Origin: Prevotella sp. P3-122
GTDB lineage: Bacteria > Bacteroidota > Bacteroidia > Bacteroidales > Bacteroidaceae
Direction of reading: 5' to 3'
Assembly: GCF_002251365.1 (NCBI RefSeq)
Contig: NZ_NPJH01000079.1
Span: 124,001 to 188,000 of the forward strand
DNA: 64,000 bases
The notes beneath the pieces are model-generated. The model did not search any database and was not told the DNA's origin. It saw only the letters and a list, made by a program, of their open reading frames with translations. The translations under genes were made by a program, and so were the position numbers. Numbering within the stretch: position 1 is the stretch's first letter; the number at the start of each line of letters is the position of its first letter. Of the stretch, positions 61,767-64,000 are shown in pieces.

Positions 61767-62261
61767 ATGACACAGAAAGAGTTCGAACAGCTGATACCTG
61801 AGCTTCGGCATCTGATGCTGAAAGTGGGTAGCGACTTCTTTGGCTCCACCATGGATGCCGAGGATGTTGCACAGGAGAGCCTTGCCCGTCTGTGGCTCAA
61901 CCTTGAGCGTCTCGACTCTTCGCGCGACCTCAGTTCCTTGGCTATCAAGGTAGCAAAGAACGTGTGCATAGACATATACCGAAGGCACGTGCGGCCCAAA
62001 GGAAAAATCCCTGACTCCCTGTCAGCTCCATTGTCAGACAACGCTGATGCCGGCATAGCCGCCGAGGAGTGTCTGGCAGACATCGAGTTTGCGCTCAACC
62101 TGCTCACACCCAGTGAACGCAGCCTTCTCAACTCCCGTGTAAACCAAGGTAAGAGCTCCAGTGATATCTCCGCAGAGACAGGCATACCAAAGGCATCTGT
62201 GATGAGCATCATCTCTAAGGCAAAGAAGAAAGTGAAAACAATAATCCGTAACAGAACATGA
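61767..62261 (+). CDS. RNA polymerase ECF sigma factor
   Basis: The 164-residue protein has region 2 features (MDAEDVAQESLARLWLNLER, AIKVAKNVCIDIYRR) and a region 4 helix-turn-helix (LNSRVNQGKSSSDISAETGI, then PKASVMSIISKAKKKV). It should direct RNA polymerase to a small regulon. It overlaps the next gene by 4 bases (ATGA), which suggests that gene is its regulator or partner. Confidence 0.92.
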   Translation: MTQKEFEQLIPELRHLMLKVGSDFFGSTMDAEDVAQESLARLWLNLERLDSSRDLSSLAIKVAKNVCIDIYRRHVRPKGKIPDSLSAPLSDNADAGIAAEECLADIEFALNLLTPSERSLLNSRVNQGKSSSDISAETGIPKASVMSIISKAKKKVKTIIRNRT

Positions 62262-62926
62262 GGCAACAACATAACCACCAAACAAACAACCGCTACGGGA
62301 AGTTCATAACAGAACTTGAGGACGGTGTCGCCGAGTACGACCATCTGATGAGAGCGGGCAAGGCACCAGGCCAAAAGATCAAGGCACGCATGCGCGCTAT
62401 CAGATATGCCTCTGCAGCCGCCTGCATCATAGGATTCACCCTGTTCTTATGCCTTATGCAGCCTGCTGGATCTGACGAGTCAGCCGAGAGTGTAATTGCC
62501 GTTACATCCAACAATAAAAATAACAATAAAGGTGATGTTAGGCCATCGGCTGAGAAGACATCAGCCTACAAGTCTGAAGCCAACAACCAAGAGCGCAGCA
62601 GCGTGTCAGACAAGATGTTGGAAGACCGCAGCAGCAGAGCGTCAGACAAGATGGTGACACAGAGACAGGCGCGCCACAACCATACAAGGCAAAGGCACGG
62701 CAGCAGCCACAAGGCATACATGCTGCCCGAGATTGTCATAACAGACACCCCTGACATGACATTCTTTCAAGTATCTGAAGAACAACTGCGAGAAGACACT
62801 TATGCCGTGCACGCCTATCAGTTTCCTGATATAGACAGCGATGGCAACAACCAGTGGGCCGAGAACACCCAGGAAAGACCTGTAGAGGTATTCGCCTATT
62901 CCCAGCCATACGGGAAAGACGTTTAA
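62258..62926 (+). CDS. Single-pass membrane protein, possible anti-sigma factor
   Basis: The 222-residue protein has one hydrophobic segment near residues 49-68 (YASAAACIIGFTLFLCLMQP). The first 48 residues would be cytoplasmic and the rest, rich in Ser, Asn and Arg, periplasmic. The layout and overlap with the sigma gene fit an anti-sigma factor, but no zinc-finger or FecR domain was recognised. Anti-sigma function is inferred from position only. Confidence 0.75.
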   Translation: MRQQHNHQTNNRYGKFITELEDGVAEYDHLMRAGKAPGQKIKARMRAIRYASAAACIIGFTLFLCLMQPAGSDESAESVIAVTSNNKNNNKGDVRPSAEKTSAYKSEANNQERSSVSDKMLEDRSSRASDKMVTQRQARHNHTRQRHGSSHKAYMLPEIVITDTPDMTFFQVSEEQLREDTYAVHAYQFPDIDSDGNNQWAENTQERPVEVFAYSQPYGKDV

Positions 62927-62991
62927 GGGCAGGTTCCATAAATTCCCACTTTAAGCAACAGATAATCACCAATAACTAAAACATAAACAAC

Positions 62992-64000
62992 ATGAAAAAA
63001 GCATTATTCACATCGTTATTGTTCCTCGTGTCTCTGCTGGCAGCAGCACATGACAAGGTATACGACGCGCCCGAGGTAGTGGCGGAATTTCCTGGTGGCA
63101 CGTCTGCCTTGTGGAAGTTTATAGTCAACAACATCAAATACCCTGAAGACTGCCGCAAGGAAAACAAGGGTGGCCGTGTTGTCGTAATGTTCGTTATCGA
63201 TGCACAGGGCAACGTCTCCGTTCCTGAGATAATAAAGTCACCCGACTCGCGACTTAGCAAGGAGGTTATGCGCGTGATACTCTTGATGCCCAGATGGAAG
63301 CCCGCCCAAGACAAGGGTGTCAACGTGAGCATGCGCTTCACCATACCCGTAACCTTCAATGCCAAGCAGACGCGCAGTGGAAAAGGTACTGGCAATATCT
63401 ACAGCGAATATGCCAGACAGGACAACAATGGGACAGACAACCCCAGGGGACTGTTCCATCTGATGAGAACCCTCTATGAGGGCAACAGTTCCCATTACCA
63501 GGACTACAACCAGTACAAATACTGTACAGACAGTGCCACACTTCAGCTGAACATATATAAGGGATACAACGCTACTGACCCTATCCTCGACTACCATGTG
63601 ATGTTATCCGACAACGACCATGCACCTTTCAACTATACAGGTATGAATGCAAATAAGGAAAAAAGGATATTCAACAGCAACAAGGACGGCTTTACCATGA
63701 TGTGGTACCATCCAGACAGCGACCACTCGCCATACCCCGGTCAGCAATACATTACCGAGCTGTACGAGACATGCAACGACAGTATACCGCTTATGAGAAA
63801 AATCATCAGCATGATAAGCCGTAAGTCCGGTGGTAAGAACAAGTTTGCCGGATGCTGGTACCGCCTTGGAGTCTTAAAGGACATTGAGGGCATGGACATG
63901 CTGATTGAGGGACATCAGAAACTATACCAAATATTTGATGACACGCACTACCTGCACATCTACGACCTTGAGCGGAAACCGGATTCCCGGTTCTATTGCA
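62992..64000 (+). CDS. TonB C-terminal-domain protein, partial
   Basis: The frame is open from the ATG at 62992 to the window edge (336 codons seen). After a signal peptide (MKKALFTSLLFLVSLLAAAH) residues about 28-122 resemble the TonB C-terminal domain: FPGGTSALWKFIVNNIKYPE, GGRVVVMFVIDAQGNVSVPE and MPRWKPAQDKGVNVSMRFTI. The following 200 residues match no family I know. It may belong to the sigma factor operon, 65 bases after the membrane protein gene. Proteins like this may work at the envelope rather than as true energy transducers, as no N-terminal anchor beyond the signal is seen. Confidence 0.85.
   Translation, partial: MKKALFTSLLFLVSLLAAAHDKVYDAPEVVAEFPGGTSALWKFIVNNIKYPEDCRKENKGGRVVVMFVIDAQGNVSVPEIIKSPDSRLSKEVMRVILLMPRWKPAQDKGVNVSMRFTIPVTFNAKQTRSGKGTGNIYSEYARQDNNGTDNPRGLFHLMRTLYEGNSSHYQDYNQYKYCTDSATLQLNIYKGYNATDPILDYHVMLSDNDHAPFNYTGMNANKEKRIFNSNKDGFTMMWYHPDSDHSPYPGQQYITELYETCNDSIPLMRKIISMISRKSGGKNKFAGCWYRLGVLKDIEGMDMLIEGHQKLYQIFDDTHYLHIYDLERKPDSRFYC

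Overview
The window comes from a member of the Bacteroidota, most likely a Prevotellaceae species (Prevotella, Segatella, Xylanibacter or a relative). The signs are SusC/SusD proteins, fasciclin-domain lipoproteins, DUF4859, DUF5689 and choice-of-anchor J secreted proteins, short C-terminal domains of the type IX secretion kind, Bacteroidota-type promoters (TTTG, 18-21 bases, TAnnTTTG) and a tmRNA whose tag reads GENNYALAA. No rRNA, tRNA, CRISPR array or intact transposase was seen. Genus and species are inference.

Layout. (1) 1-14054, minus strand: a metallopeptidase-like secreted protein, then a five-gene operon of one FAS1 lipoprotein, SusC, SusD and two more FAS1 lipoproteins, the last cut by the window edge. 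(2) 14276-17500: a secreted DUF4859 protein and a repeat-rich gap with a MITE-like nested inverted repeat. (3) 17501-21655, minus: a large secreted GH30-like multidomain protein. (4) 21690-22860: repeat-rich DNA and the tmRNA gene ssrA (minus). (5) 22992-27317: a secreted CotH-kinase/lamin-tail protein. (6) 27444-43297: an exopolysaccharide locus with export protein, chain-length regulator, flippase, polymerase, three glycosyltransferases and a priming sugar transferase on the plus strand. A GH16 enzyme and a membrane-anchored beta-helix protein lie on the minus strand inside it, and a small lipoprotein and a Wzi-like outer-membrane protein close it. (7) 43364-45948: a Ser/Gly repeat protein with an unusual operator, a histidine phosphatase and a DUF308 membrane protein. 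(8) 46071-49887, minus: a secreted EEP-family nuclease/phosphatase, a UDG-family protein, uridine kinase and Bcp peroxiredoxin, then an acyltransferase gene lying between the bcp gene and a 16-codon remnant of a second bcp 3' end. (9) 50038-57690: TonB-dependent receptor, OB-like DUF5689 lipoprotein, choice-of-anchor J lipoprotein, a four-helix-bundle gene between two 9-bp-unit hairpin arrays, ribosomal protein L31 and a NUC1 nuclease lipoprotein. (10) 57731-64000: a Tyr-rich lipoprotein, glutathione peroxidase, thioredoxin reductase, a sodium:solute symporter, and an ECF sigma factor / membrane protein / TonB-domain protein operon running off the edge.

How the genes may work together. Region 1 looks like a surface binding-and-import system that carries FAS1 adhesion modules instead of glycan enzymes. 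Region 6 is a compact Wzx/Wzy-type polysaccharide locus with its own candidate polysaccharide-cleaving enzymes. Regions 8 and 9 together could form an extracellular nucleic-acid scavenging system: two exported nucleases, a TonB receptor, an OB-like lipoprotein and a nucleoside kinase. The most unusual DNA-level signals are the hairpin arrays around the four-helix gene, a two-site operator shared by two distant secreted-protein genes, a dispersed 86-bp repeat, and the bcp remnant beyond the acyltransferase.
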